Source of the DNA: Bacteroidaceae bacterium
GTDB lineage: Bacteria; Bacteroidota; Bacteroidia; Bacteroidales; Bacteroidaceae
Direction: 5' to 3'
Assembly: GCA_017559845.1 (NCBI GenBank)
Contig: JAFYQQ010000060.1
Coordinates: 1 to 64,000 of the forward strand
DNA length: 64,000 nt
Below the pieces are notes generated by a model, which was given only the letters and a program-made list of their open reading frames with translations, was not told the DNA's origin and did no database searches. Positions 26,773 to 34,328 of this stretch are shown here, piece by piece. Position numbers and translations under genes: made by a program. Within the stretch, counting starts at the first letter, position 1, and every line of letters starts with the position of its first letter.

Positions 26773-27486
26773 ATGGAAGAAGTTATGGAAGATGCCCAGT
26801 TGGGCGTTATCAGGATTAAACGGAACAGCAGAGCCAAGCAGATGTTGTTCCGCCCGTGCGACGAGGGGCTGGTGGTAACCGTTCCCGCATTTTCCACACA
26901 ATCCCAGATAAAGACGGCGATAAAGGAAATGCGCGAACGCCTGCTGAAACTGAGACAGCGCCACGCCGAAACCGACAGAACGATTACGCCTGATTTCCGT
27001 ATAGACAATGAATTCTTTACCTATCATGCCCAGGTTGACCAACGGGAAAGTCCGATTGTGCGGCATTCGCAAAATGGTGCGGTTTGCCTCTATCCCGCTT
27101 CCTTTTCTTTTGAGGACAAGGACTTTCAGGAATGGCTTATCCATCAGATTAAAGAGGGCATCAGGCGTGTGGCGGCCCGCGAGTTTCCGCCCCGTCTGCG
27201 TGCGTTGGCCGAGGCGCGTGGTCTGAAGTACACGCAGGTCCGCATCAGCAAGGCCAAAGGCCGGTGGGGAAGCTGCAGCCAGCAGAAGCACATCAGCCTC
27301 AGTCTTTACTTGTTGCTGCTGCCCCGCCATCTGCAGGACCATGTCATGCACCATGAACTGACGCATTTGGTGGAAATGAACCACGGCCCGCGTTTTCATG
27401 CGCTGATGGACAAGGCGGTCAATGGACGCGAACAGGAGAACGAAAAGGAAATCAAGAACTGCGACATCGCATTTTGTAAGTTTTAA
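26773..27486 (+). CDS. YgjP-like (DUF45, M48-type) metallopeptidase domain protein
   Basis: About 237 residues. The C-terminal half carries the zinc signature HHELTHLVEMNHGPRFH, preceded by KGRWGSCSQQKHISLSLYLLLL, both diagnostic of the YgjP/SprT-like DUF45 family. The N-terminal part (LGVIRIKRNSRAKQMLFRPC) is the usual beta-rich start. There is no signal peptide. The physiological role of the family is poorly known; members occur near restriction genes in other bacteria (type I systems). A GTG at 26767 would add two residues. It is followed after 21 bp by the HpaII-like gene. Confidence 0.85.
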   Translation: MEEVMEDAQLGVIRIKRNSRAKQMLFRPCDEGLVVTVPAFSTQSQIKTAIKEMRERLLKLRQRHAETDRTITPDFRIDNEFFTYHAQVDQRESPIVRHSQNGAVCLYPASFSFEDKDFQEWLIHQIKEGIRRVAAREFPPRLRALAEARGLKYTQVRISKAKGRWGSCSQQKHISLSLYLLLLPRHLQDHVMHHELTHLVEMNHGPRFHALMDKAVNGREQENEKEIKNCDIAFCKF

Positions 27487-27507
27487 GAACCAATAAATAA
27501 GAAAGAT

Positions 27508-28578
27508 ATGTTAGAAGCGAACAGAAACGAGATACATGAGGTTTATACCCTGTGCCGCATTTTAGGTCAGGGATATCTGGCAATGGGAACGGCCGATGGA
27601 GAGGCTGGGGAGAATGTGCCCGTGGCCTTGGTGGAAAGGCAGGACAATGACGGCCCCCGCCGTTATCTGATCGAGGGAGATGAGGTGCTGGTGGAGGGAA
27701 GAGGACGTTTCCCAAAGTCCGACTTTGTCACTGCGGCCGACTATCTTTTGGACTGCCTCCTGCAGTCGAATGAGGAGACTGACATCTACCGCCTTCAGCC
27801 TTTCTTTGATGCCGTGGGCATAAATGACCTGTGCGCCACAACGCAGGACCGCACACACCTTCACATAGCCCTTTGGCATCCCGATGCTCCTCTGCTGGGC
27901 ATCCGCGTCCAGGGCCGTCTGTGCGGCTTCACGCCCCTGCTCTCCGGTGGACGCACCGCCAATCTCAAGTGGGAACAGACCGGTATCCGCTTCTCCCAAC
28001 CCGCGGTGCAGAAAATCAACTATACCGAAGACCCCGACAGCGTGGCCGAGGTGGTGCGCCGCATCCTCTATATCGAGAGCGTGGGCGGCGTGTTCAAGTA
28101 TGCCGACGTTTGCGACCGCATTTTCCGCAGCAATCTGCTCATGATTGACACCAATCTGCCCCGAATATTGGCGGCAATGGTGAGGGCGCTTCATCTGGAC
28201 AACATCAGCCGAATGTCTGACCTGATTGCCATGCTGGAGGAGACGAATCCGTTGAAGATGAAGTCGGAACTGGTGTCCAAGCACGGTTTCTACGGGCACA
28301 AGGTCCGTCAGTTCCTTTTGGCGGCAGCGTGGGGAATGCGTCCGGCCAAGACATACGACGGAACCCCTTCTGCCATATCGGGTTATGTAATGGTGGACGG
28401 ACATGGCAGCCTGTTGCTTTTCACACGAGCCGAGGAACAGACTTTTGCCCGTTATCTGGTATCCCGCACCCGCTTGGAGACGGGTTCGCCCGATGCGGAC
28501 AAGTATGGCCTTCTTGAGCGCGAGAACGGAGCTTACTATCTGAAGCTGAACCTGCGCGTAGGCTTCTCCAAACGTTAG
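27508..28578 (+). CDS. HpaII-family type II restriction endonuclease homologue
   Basis: A 356-residue protein resembling the HpaII family (RE_HpaII, CCGG-cutting prototype). Matching landmarks are LGIRVQGRLCG with LLSGGRTANLKWE (family: core strand then ATNF-type segment), NLLMIDTNLPRILAAMV, YGHKVRQFLLAAAWGMRP, ISGYVMVDGHGSLLLF, YLVSRTRLETGSPDADKYG and the C-terminal ENGAYYLKLNLRVGF. Length is close to HpaII (358 residues). No DNA methyltransferase is visible anywhere in the window. It sits in a three-gene run with a YgjP-like peptidase and a secreted EEP protein (12 bp gap). Whether it is active cannot be told. Confidence 0.72.
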   Translation: MLEANRNEIHEVYTLCRILGQGYLAMGTADGEAGENVPVALVERQDNDGPRRYLIEGDEVLVEGRGRFPKSDFVTAADYLLDCLLQSNEETDIYRLQPFFDAVGINDLCATTQDRTHLHIALWHPDAPLLGIRVQGRLCGFTPLLSGGRTANLKWEQTGIRFSQPAVQKINYTEDPDSVAEVVRRILYIESVGGVFKYADVCDRIFRSNLLMIDTNLPRILAAMVRALHLDNISRMSDLIAMLEETNPLKMKSELVSKHGFYGHKVRQFLLAAAWGMRPAKTYDGTPSAISGYVMVDGHGSLLLFTRAEEQTFARYLVSRTRLETGSPDADKYGLLERENGAYYLKLNLRVGFSKR

Positions 28579-28590
28579 CGTCCGCATCCC

Positions 28591-29541
28591 ATGAACAGGT
28601 TTTTCATCTTGTCCATTCTCTTTCTCCTTTGTGGGATAAATGAGGCTCGATGCCAACGGTTTACGATTATGAGTTGGAACGTGGAAAACCTGTTCGACTG
28701 CCACGATGACCCTCTGAAAGATGACGGAGAGTTTCTTCCGGAGTCAGAACGCAGATGGACTCCCGCCCGTTATTGGCGCAAGCAGGACCAATTGGCCCGC
28801 ACCATAGCGGCCGTGGAGCCACAGAACGGATGGCCCTTGCTGGTGGGGATGATGGAGGTGGAGAACGACTCTGTCTTGTTCGACCTCACCCGTCGCAGCC
28901 CCTTGCGAAGGGCGGGTTATGATTTTCTGGTAACCCAAAGCCCTGACGTGCGTGGCATAGATGTGGCTTTGCTTTACCAGCCAAAGGCCTTCCGCCTTCT
29001 CGCGCATTGCAGCGTGCGGGTGCCCTCTGTGCAAAACGGTTTCCGCCCCACTCGCGACATCCTCCACGCCACTGGCTTGCTGCCTTCGGGAGATACGCTT
29101 CACGTTGTGGCCGTTCATCTTCCCAGTCGTTCGGGCAACTCTCGTCAGAGTGCCCGTCACCGCCGTTTGGCCATGTCTTCCCTCTGTACCGTCCTGGACA
29201 GCTTGCAAGGAAAGAAGACCGTCTTGATGGGCGACTTCAACGCTGAACCCTCCGACCCGCTCTTTCAGATGTTGGAAGACAGGATGATTTCCCTGATGCC
29301 CCAAAGCAAGAGCGAGTTGCGCAAGGCAAAGGGAACCTATGTGTTCCAAGGCCAGTGGGGTTTCCTTGACCACATTTTCGTGAGTCCTGCCTTAAAACCA
29401 CAGGCGGAACCGCAGGCAAAAGTGGCCGCCTTCCCTTTTCTCGTAGACAAGGACGGTCACCCCTTCCGCACTTTTCGTGGCCCCTATTATGCCGGTGGCA
29501 TATCCGACCATCTGCCTTTGTTCGTTGAAGTGGATTTTTGA
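28591..29541 (+). CDS. Secreted endonuclease/exonuclease/phosphatase family protein
   Basis: A 316-residue protein with signal peptide MNRFFILSILFLLCGINEARC. The EEP fold is shown by FTIMSWNVENLFD (Asn and Glu metal region), LVGMMEVEND, RGIDVALLYQP, VVAVHLPSRSGN, TVLMGDFNAEPSD and the final ISDHLPLFVEV. It could be a phosphodiesterase or a nuclease; Bacteroidota members are usually annotated only as EEP family. It ends the operon begun at 26773. Confidence 0.87.
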   Translation: MNRFFILSILFLLCGINEARCQRFTIMSWNVENLFDCHDDPLKDDGEFLPESERRWTPARYWRKQDQLARTIAAVEPQNGWPLLVGMMEVENDSVLFDLTRRSPLRRAGYDFLVTQSPDVRGIDVALLYQPKAFRLLAHCSVRVPSVQNGFRPTRDILHATGLLPSGDTLHVVAVHLPSRSGNSRQSARHRRLAMSSLCTVLDSLQGKKTVLMGDFNAEPSDPLFQMLEDRMISLMPQSKSELRKAKGTYVFQGQWGFLDHIFVSPALKPQAEPQAKVAAFPFLVDKDGHPFRTFRGPYYAGGISDHLPLFVEVDF

Positions 29542-29881
29542 GGTGGATTGCGTATGTTTGTAAAAATTTATTTGAAGCTTGATGTCCGCTTTCCCGTCAG
29601 CCGGATTTTTGCATGGCGAGGAAAATTTTCTTCCCACGCCATGCCGTAAATTTTTCCACGCCATGCGCTTGGAGGGGTGTAAAAGAAAATTACCTCAATG
29701 GCACACAGATTACGCAGATGCGACAGATGACCACAGATTTTTATTTCGTTCAATGCTCATCGCTCATCCCCTCCTTTGCTGATGTTCTCTAATCGAAAGG
29801 ACTTCCGTTCGGCCTTCCTCAAATACAGTTGGTAATCCACTCGCTTAACCGATTCTTTGCATTTTTGCGTTTTGCATTTGC
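29542..29881. other. Gene-free interval with small repeats
   Basis: Contains a GCATGGCG/CGCCATGC hairpin (29611-29618 with 29637-29644) and a further CGCCATGC at about 29660-29667, then four CAGAT words at a 9-9-10 bp period (29706, 29715, 29724, 29734). No ORF with coding character. Confidence 0.55.
29706..29738 (+). repeat. CAGATNNNN short-period repeat
   Basis: CAGAT begins at 29706, 29715, 29724 and 29734. A two-unit version in inverse orientation occurs at 45768-45781. Confidence 0.6.
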
Positions 29882-29921
29882 AAAAAAAAGTAAGGGGATG
29901 CACCACAACGGCACATCCCCT
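29882..29921 (-). terminator. Terminator of the lipocalin-like lipoprotein gene
   Basis: Minus strand: AGGGGATG (29921-29914) pairs with CATCCCCT (29900-29893), followed by a T-run of eight. Confidence 0.85.
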
Positions 29922-29947
29922 GTTAGGTAGATATTAAATCTGCAAGA

Positions 29948-31207
29948 TTACTTGCGAGCCTTCAATACAAAACTTACATTGATGCTTTCAACTCGTGCTT
30001 CCATATCAGCAAACACCTTTGCAATAGCAACCTCGTCAGTTTGGTTAATCTTACCCTCTGTAATCAAAGCAATAACATTCAAGTTAGCAAAGTAGTTGAT
30101 GAAAGCGTCTGTATGCATATACATATGCAACTGACTATCATCTTTGTCTTGGAACATATGCATCTCTACTTTGCGACAAGCAGGGTTTATAGAACTCATA
30201 TCAAGCGTAACCTTGTTACCATCAACAGCAATTTGAGTATCAAATTCCATTTCAAAACCATCATCACGACGGAATCTATATGTCATTGAGTTAGCATCAA
30301 ACTCAAAACAAGAGAGAACAGAACGGAACATCATATCAAAGTCGTTTGCTTCAATCTTGGCAATGTTCAAAGTGTTACCCAAAATAGAGAAATCCTCATC
30401 TTTACCCTTTACATTACTTACATATGCTGAACTATAATCATATACTTTGTTATCAAGATTGAGATATTGTTTTACACGAAGCCAAGAAGAAGTTCCTGCA
30501 ACATAACCGCCTTCTGCTTTTGCAATAGACTTCATTGTCATAATATCACCCATTGCTGTCGCATTAGGAGTATATATCATCTTATGAACAACATAGAAAG
30601 GTGTTTTATCTCCGAACTTATCAGCAGGAATATGAATAAATAACAAGTCGCCAATAACCATATAATCAGTTGCTTCATTTTTAACTTGTTCCGAATCGCC
30701 TTCCAATGGGAGAAAGCCTGTCAATGTAGATTTACCATTCTCATAGAATGTTTCAATCATCATTTCACTTTCTGCATTCGCAGGAGTATCCATACATACC
30801 CACATACCTATAATCTCATCTGAAAGGTCTTCTTTGCAATAGTCATAAGTCAAACGAATGTTTTCTTCCTCAAACAAAACGATAGACAAAGATTTGCCTG
30901 CTACCAATTCGAGGCGACCTTCAAATACATCACCACTTTCGTATGCAAGAGTAACCTTGTTATTTACCACCTTGATAGAACCTTTCTCCTCATATAGAGC
31001 ACCGTATTTCATAACGCCTGTTATGGTAAACGAGCCATCTTCCTTGATTACGATAGCCTCTGCTTGTTCACCTGCATCGTAAGTCCAAGTGCCTACAAGT
31101 TCTTGGGTGAAATCGTGCTCAATGAATTCGTGGTCACAATCTTCTGAACAACTGTTGAAACCCAACATTGCCACGAGGGCAACTGCCATAATTTTAAAAA
31201 TTTTCAT
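29948..31207 (-). CDS. Lipocalin-like multi-domain lipoprotein, AT-rich
   Basis: A 419-residue lipoprotein (lipobox FNSC at residues 17-20 in MKIFKIMAVALVAMLGFNSC). At least two lipocalin-like beta-barrel units are suggested by repeated openings: LVGTWTYDAGEQAEAIVIKE with FTITGVMKYG, and IIGMWVCMDTPANAE with STLTGFLPLEG. The rest is beta-rich, with QIAVDGNKVTLDMSS. The function is unknown; probably surface or periplasmic. Codon use is clearly AT-richer than the flanking aroC and EEP genes, which may indicate transfer. A terminator-like structure and a 30-codon ORF lie upstream, and no consensus -7 box was found directly before it. Confidence 0.68.
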   Translation of the reverse strand: MKIFKIMAVALVAMLGFNSCSEDCDHEFIEHDFTQELVGTWTYDAGEQAEAIVIKEDGSFTITGVMKYGALYEEKGSIKVVNNKVTLAYESGDVFEGRLELVAGKSLSIVLFEEENIRLTYDYCKEDLSDEIIGMWVCMDTPANAESEMMIETFYENGKSTLTGFLPLEGDSEQVKNEATDYMVIGDLLFIHIPADKFGDKTPFYVVHKMIYTPNATAMGDIMTMKSIAKAEGGYVAGTSSWLRVKQYLNLDNKVYDYSSAYVSNVKGKDEDFSILGNTLNIAKIEANDFDMMFRSVLSCFEFDANSMTYRFRRDDGFEMEFDTQIAVDGNKVTLDMSSINPACRKVEMHMFQDKDDSQLHMYMHTDAFINYFANLNVIALITEGKINQTDEVAIAKVFADMEARVESINVSFVLKARK

Positions 31208-31254
31208 AAGTTTTTAATGTTAGAAATTATATAATGTTTAGGAATTTACACACT

Positions 31255-31302
31255 AAAAAAGGCGTTACACACCGGGCACTCAATGTGCCAAGTGGTAACG
31301 CC
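31255..31302 (-). terminator. Compound terminator/attenuator upstream of the lipoprotein gene
   Basis: Minus strand: GGCGTTAC (31302-31295) pairs with GTAACGCC (31268-31261), with an inner GGCAC/GTGCC stem, then TTTTTT. It ends 47 nt before the lipoprotein ATG. A second hairpin, AGCCGCA/TGCGGCT (31317-31334), precedes it. Confidence 0.75.
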
Positions 31303-31351
31303 AATATATGACCTTGAGCCGCACTGTTGCGGCTAACTATCTGATTATAAG

Positions 31352-31378
31352 AATATTTATAGGGGGGGGGTAAATATT
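31352..31378. repeat. G9 homopolymer inside a small inverted repeat
   Basis: AATATTTA (31352-31359) and TAAATATT (31371-31378) flank a run of nine G (31362-31370). On the minus strand the C9 run forms the last codons of the 30-residue ORF. Confidence 0.6.
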
Positions 31379-31449
31379 GCAGCCAAGTATACCTCTGCAT
31401 TTGTGTAAGGGATATCGCTATTGCCGTAAGTGAACCTTCCTGTCTTCAT
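31357..31449 (-). CDS. Candidate 30-residue leader peptide ORF
   Basis: ORF of 30 codons, beginning MKTGRFTYGNSDIPY and ending AAIFTPPL, where the last codons run through a C9 homopolymer. It has its own TAACTTTG box (31477-31484) about 28 nt upstream and a purine-rich AAAGG-containing stretch before the ATG. It is followed by two hairpins, the second with a T6 run, and then the lipoprotein gene. The layout resembles a leader peptide with attenuator; no amino acid is strongly repeated, so the signal is not evident. It could also be a small stand-alone gene or chance. Confidence 0.4.
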   Translation of the reverse strand: MKTGRFTYGNSDIPYTNAEVYLAAIFTPPL

Positions 31450-31476
31450 CCTTTTACCTTTAAACTTTAGACGTCG

Positions 31477-31484
31477 CAAAGTTA
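31477..31484 (-). promoter_or_regulatory. -7 box TAACTTTG upstream of the small ORF
   Basis: Minus-strand TAACTTTGC between the aroC stop (31532) and the small ORF. It is the only good -7 box upstream of the lipoprotein gene. Confidence 0.6.
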
Positions 31485-31531
31485 CTGATATTTTTACACA
31501 TAGCCAAAGTGTAACCGCTAAAACCTCCCTT

Positions 31532-32605
31532 TTAAAGCTTTCCGTTTGCCAGAAGGCAGTGGTCCAGCAATGTGATGGCAGCCATTGCCTCCACCACGGG
31601 TACGGCACGGGGAAGCACGCAGGCATCGTGACGGCCACGGGCCTTTAGCGTTACGGGCTGTCCGTCCTGTGTAACGGTTTGTTGTGCTTGAAGAAGTGTG
31701 GCTACGGGTTTGAATGCCACTCGGAAATAGATGTCTTGTCCGTTGGAAATGCCGCCTTGTATGCCTCCGCTGTTGTTGGTGAGGGTGGTGATGCCGCCGT
31801 TTCCATCGGGAATGAAAATGTCATTCTGCTGGCTTCCGTATTGGGAAGCGCCACTGAATCCCATGCCATACTCGAAGCCTTTCACGGCATTGATGCCGAG
31901 CATGGCATAGCCCAATCGGGCATGTAGCTTGTCAAACGAGGGCTCGCCCCAACCTACGGGGCAGCCTTGTATTACGCAGGCAATCACTCCGCCAACGGTG
32001 TCGCCCTTGGCCTTTACCTGCATAATCAGCTCTTCCATTCGGCGGGCGGTTTCCTCATCGGGACAACGCACATCGCTGTCCTCAATGCGCTCAAGGTCGT
32101 AGTCTTTATATGTGCCCTCCAGCGCAATTGAGCCTACCTGCTGGGTGTATGCCTTGATGCTGATTCCCAATTCCTTGAGCGCCAGCATGGCAAAAGCGCC
32201 ACCCACTACGCGACTGATGTTCTCGCGGGCAGAACTTCTGCCGCCGCCACGATGGTCGCGGATACCGTATTTGGCCGTATAGGTGAAGTCGGCATGGCTG
32301 GGGCGGAACAGATTGCGCATGTTCTCATAGTCGGAGGAATGCTGGTTGGTATTGTACACCACAAAGCCAATGGGCTGGCCGGTGGTGCGCCCTTCAAACG
32401 TTCCGCTGAGTATCTCTATCCGGTCGGCCTCCTTGCGTGCCGTGGTGAGCCGGCTTTGTCCGGGACGGCGGCGGTCAAGCTGGTGTTGGATAAAGTCCAA
32501 ATCCACGGCGATGCCCGGAGGCATTCCGTCTATGACGCCTCCGATGGCCTTGCCGTGGCTTTCTCCAAAAGTGGTTATCCGATATAGCTTACCGAATGTG
32601 TTCAT
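31532..32605 (-). CDS. aroC: Chorismate synthase
   Basis: A 357-residue enzyme converting EPSP to chorismate, the last step of the shikimate pathway; it uses reduced FMN. Signatures are [20 protein letters not shown] at the N terminus, [29 protein letters not shown] and [14 protein letters not shown], with the C-terminal [18 protein letters not shown]. It starts 10 bp after the FKBP gene stop, so the two are co-transcribed. Confidence 0.97.
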   Translation of the reverse strand: MNTFGKLYRITTFGESHGKAIGGVIDGMPPGIAVDLDFIQHQLDRRRPGQSRLTTARKEADRIEILSGTFEGRTTGQPIGFVVYNTNQHSSDYENMRNLFRPSHADFTYTAKYGIRDHRGGGRSSARENISRVVGGAFAMLALKELGISIKAYTQQVGSIALEGTYKDYDLERIEDSDVRCPDEETARRMEELIMQVKAKGDTVGGVIACVIQGCPVGWGEPSFDKLHARLGYAMLGINAVKGFEYGMGFSGASQYGSQQNDIFIPDGNGGITTLTNNSGGIQGGISNGQDIYFRVAFKPVATLLQAQQTVTQDGQPVTLKARGRHDACVLPRAVPVVEAMAAITLLDHCLLANGKL

Positions 32606-32615
32606 AAAGCATGAT

Positions 32616-33167
32616 TTAGTTGCAACCGCATCCGCCGCAATCTCCGTCGCCGCATCCGCCGCAACCTCCCTCGCCAGAGAGCATCTTTGCCATCTCCTGC
32701 AACTCTTCGTTGGTGGCCTCGCGATGTTCCACTACGGTGCCGATGAAGTTGAGTGTCTTGCCAGCCAGAGGATGGTTCAGGTCTACGGTGATGTGCTGGT
32801 CGGTAATCTCTGTGATGGTGCCGTTGAAGCGCTCGCCCTCGCTGTTCATCAGGGGCACTACAGCGCCTTCAAAAATGCGCTTGGGGTCAATCTTTCCGTC
32901 AATCTCGAACATCTGACGGGGAACGGTCTGCACGCCCTCTTCCACATAAGGGCCGTATGCCTCGTCCACGCTCAGAGTGAAGTCGAAAGCATCGCCTTTG
33001 CCCAGAGAAAGAATCTGTGCCTCAAAGGCATCCAGTGTGAGTCCCATGCCAGAGATGAACATGAAAGGATGTTGTGTGGTGGCTTCTTCCATAAGCTCGC
33101 GGGTGCCGTCGGCCATGGTGGTGTAGAGTTTGTAAGCCAGTGTGATGTACTTGTTTGTTGTGCTCAT
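32616..33167 (-). CDS. SlyD-type FKBP peptidyl-prolyl isomerase
   Basis: A 183-residue FKBP of the SlyD class, a cytoplasmic proline isomerase and chaperone. The FKBP core is interrupted by an IF (insert-in-flap) domain ([36 protein letters not shown]). The C-terminal tail is rich in Gly/Cys ([19 protein letters not shown]), as in metal-binding SlyD proteins that take part in nickel handling. First gene of FKBP-aroC; a weaker box TAACTTCG lies at 33221-33228. Confidence 0.9.
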   Translation of the reverse strand: MSTTNKYITLAYKLYTTMADGTRELMEEATTQHPFMFISGMGLTLDAFEAQILSLGKGDAFDFTLSVDEAYGPYVEEGVQTVPRQMFEIDGKIDPKRIFEGAVVPLMNSEGERFNGTITEITDQHITVDLNHPLAGKTLNFIGTVVEHREATNEELQEMAKMLSGEGGCGGCGDGDCGGCGCN

Positions 33168-33261
33168 ATTTTCTTGTTTTTGATTTCTGTAAAATGAATG
33201 TTATAATGTGAAATTCTCTGCGAAGTTACGTGATTTTTTTGACCTAAGCGCATAAATGGCT

Positions 33262-34068
33262 CTAAAAAATGCGGCCGCACAAACGGAAATTGATGCAGGG
33301 GTATATCTTGATTCTGCTGATGGCGCGGATGATTTTGCCCTCGTCTCCGCCAACATCGGTGGCCGAAACGGTCTCGCCGTTGCATTTGATTGTAGGCTCT
33401 CCCCAGAACATACAGCCGATATCTGTGCGGAAGCCGATGCGCCTGCGGGGCACGGCACGACCGAATCCCAAACCGGCATAGGGGCGGAACTTCTTTGTGG
33501 AAAGCGAGGTGCGGATGTTGCCATTCTTGTCTGGGGTGAGCAGATAATCGCCAAGTTCCAGTCCTACAAGGTTTTGCTGGTTGTAGGGGTGTGTGAAGTT
33601 CCACTGGATTATCTCCTGGTTGGCTGCATAGATTTCGGCAAGGGAGCCGTCCTCTCGGTTGTACATCTCAATTACCTTGCCTCCGCCGAAATAGGCTCCC
33701 ACGGTAATGTGGAACGAACTGATGGGGATGGGCAGCAAGTCCAGCATAATCATTCCATTGGCCAGTTTCGGCCTGCCTTGAATCTTCAGTTTTCCTTCAG
33801 GGAGTTGTTGCAGACTGCCCGAAGTGTCGAAGTAGTGTGTGTCGCTTGCGTCAAGCGAGGCATTGATGTTGAAGTCTGGCATCTTGACAAAACCGGCCCT
33901 GACCTGGATGAACTTGCAAACAGGCATGGCGACGTCCGCGCCGACGCCTGGCGTGCCGGCATTTACGCCGACGGAAAGATGGTTGAAGAAGTTTTTATCC
34001 CAGGGCATCTGTGCTTGCAGGGCAAGGCAGATGAGGGGAACTGCAAGGGAAAGCGCAAATCGTTTCAT
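33262..34068 (-). CDS. Outer-membrane beta-barrel-type protein
   Basis: A protein of about 268 residues starting at MKRFALSLAVPLICLALQAQ, a clean signal peptide. The mature part is beta-strand rich with alternating hydrophobic residues (HLSVGVNAGTPGVGADVAMP, FHITVGAYFGGGK, FRPYAGLGFGRAVPRRRIGF) and ends with an aromatic C terminus (RLCGRIF), as expected for an outer-membrane barrel. The function is unknown. The -7 box at 34105-34112 leaves a leader of about 32 nt and excludes the longer start at 34116. Confidence 0.72.
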   Translation of the reverse strand: MKRFALSLAVPLICLALQAQMPWDKNFFNHLSVGVNAGTPGVGADVAMPVCKFIQVRAGFVKMPDFNINASLDASDTHYFDTSGSLQQLPEGKLKIQGRPKLANGMIMLDLLPIPISSFHITVGAYFGGGKVIEMYNREDGSLAEIYAANQEIIQWNFTHPYNQQNLVGLELGDYLLTPDKNGNIRTSLSTKKFRPYAGLGFGRAVPRRRIGFRTDIGCMFWGEPTIKCNGETVSATDVGGDEGKIIRAISRIKIYPCINFRLCGRIF

Positions 34069-34104
34069 GATGTCCGAAGTGTTGTGTTTATGCTTAATAC
34101 CGCA

Positions 34105-34112
34105 CAAAGGTA
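34105..34112 (-). promoter_or_regulatory. -7 box TACCTTTG for the OM protein gene
   Basis: The minus-strand TACCTTTG sets the start at 34068. Confidence 0.6.
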
Positions 34113-34238
34113 GCAATAATCCGTATAAGTCCCAACAGAAACCTAAGGAAATCTGGGGAAATGAGCGGTAAGTTTGGCCTGCAGACGGCTGTTTTTTATT
34201 GACTTATGTCAGCAAAAGTTAAAATATGCAGTAAATCA

Positions 34239-34270
34239 CTTGTCCAAATGAGGGGAAAGATGTATTTTTG
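34239..34270 (+). promoter_or_regulatory. Promoter of the ilv operon
   Basis: CTTG (34239-34242, one mismatch to -33 TTTG), a 20-nt spacer and -7 TATTTTTG (34263-34270). The leader of about 55 nt contains a small ACACA/TGTGT hairpin at about 34283-34297 but no obvious leader peptide rich in Ile, Val or Leu. Confidence 0.6.
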
Positions 34271-34328
34271 CACCTCAAATACACATTGTTGTGTGTAAGG
34301 TAAAAAAGAACAATAAAGATTTACAGAT

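Noticed and set aside
27562..28704. 380-codon minus-strand ORF opposite the HpaII-like gene
   Set aside because: Antisense shadow; the plus frame shows consistent HpaII-family motifs over its whole length and a fitting operon.
32616..32690. Cys/Gly-rich tail of the FKBP as a peptide-type core
   Set aside because: Such tails are a known feature of SlyD-type FKBPs that bind metal; no maturation genes are adjacent.
34271..34328. Leader-peptide attenuator before ilvD
   Set aside because: The leader is short, no small ORF rich in branched-chain residues is present, and the only hairpin is a weak five-base stem.
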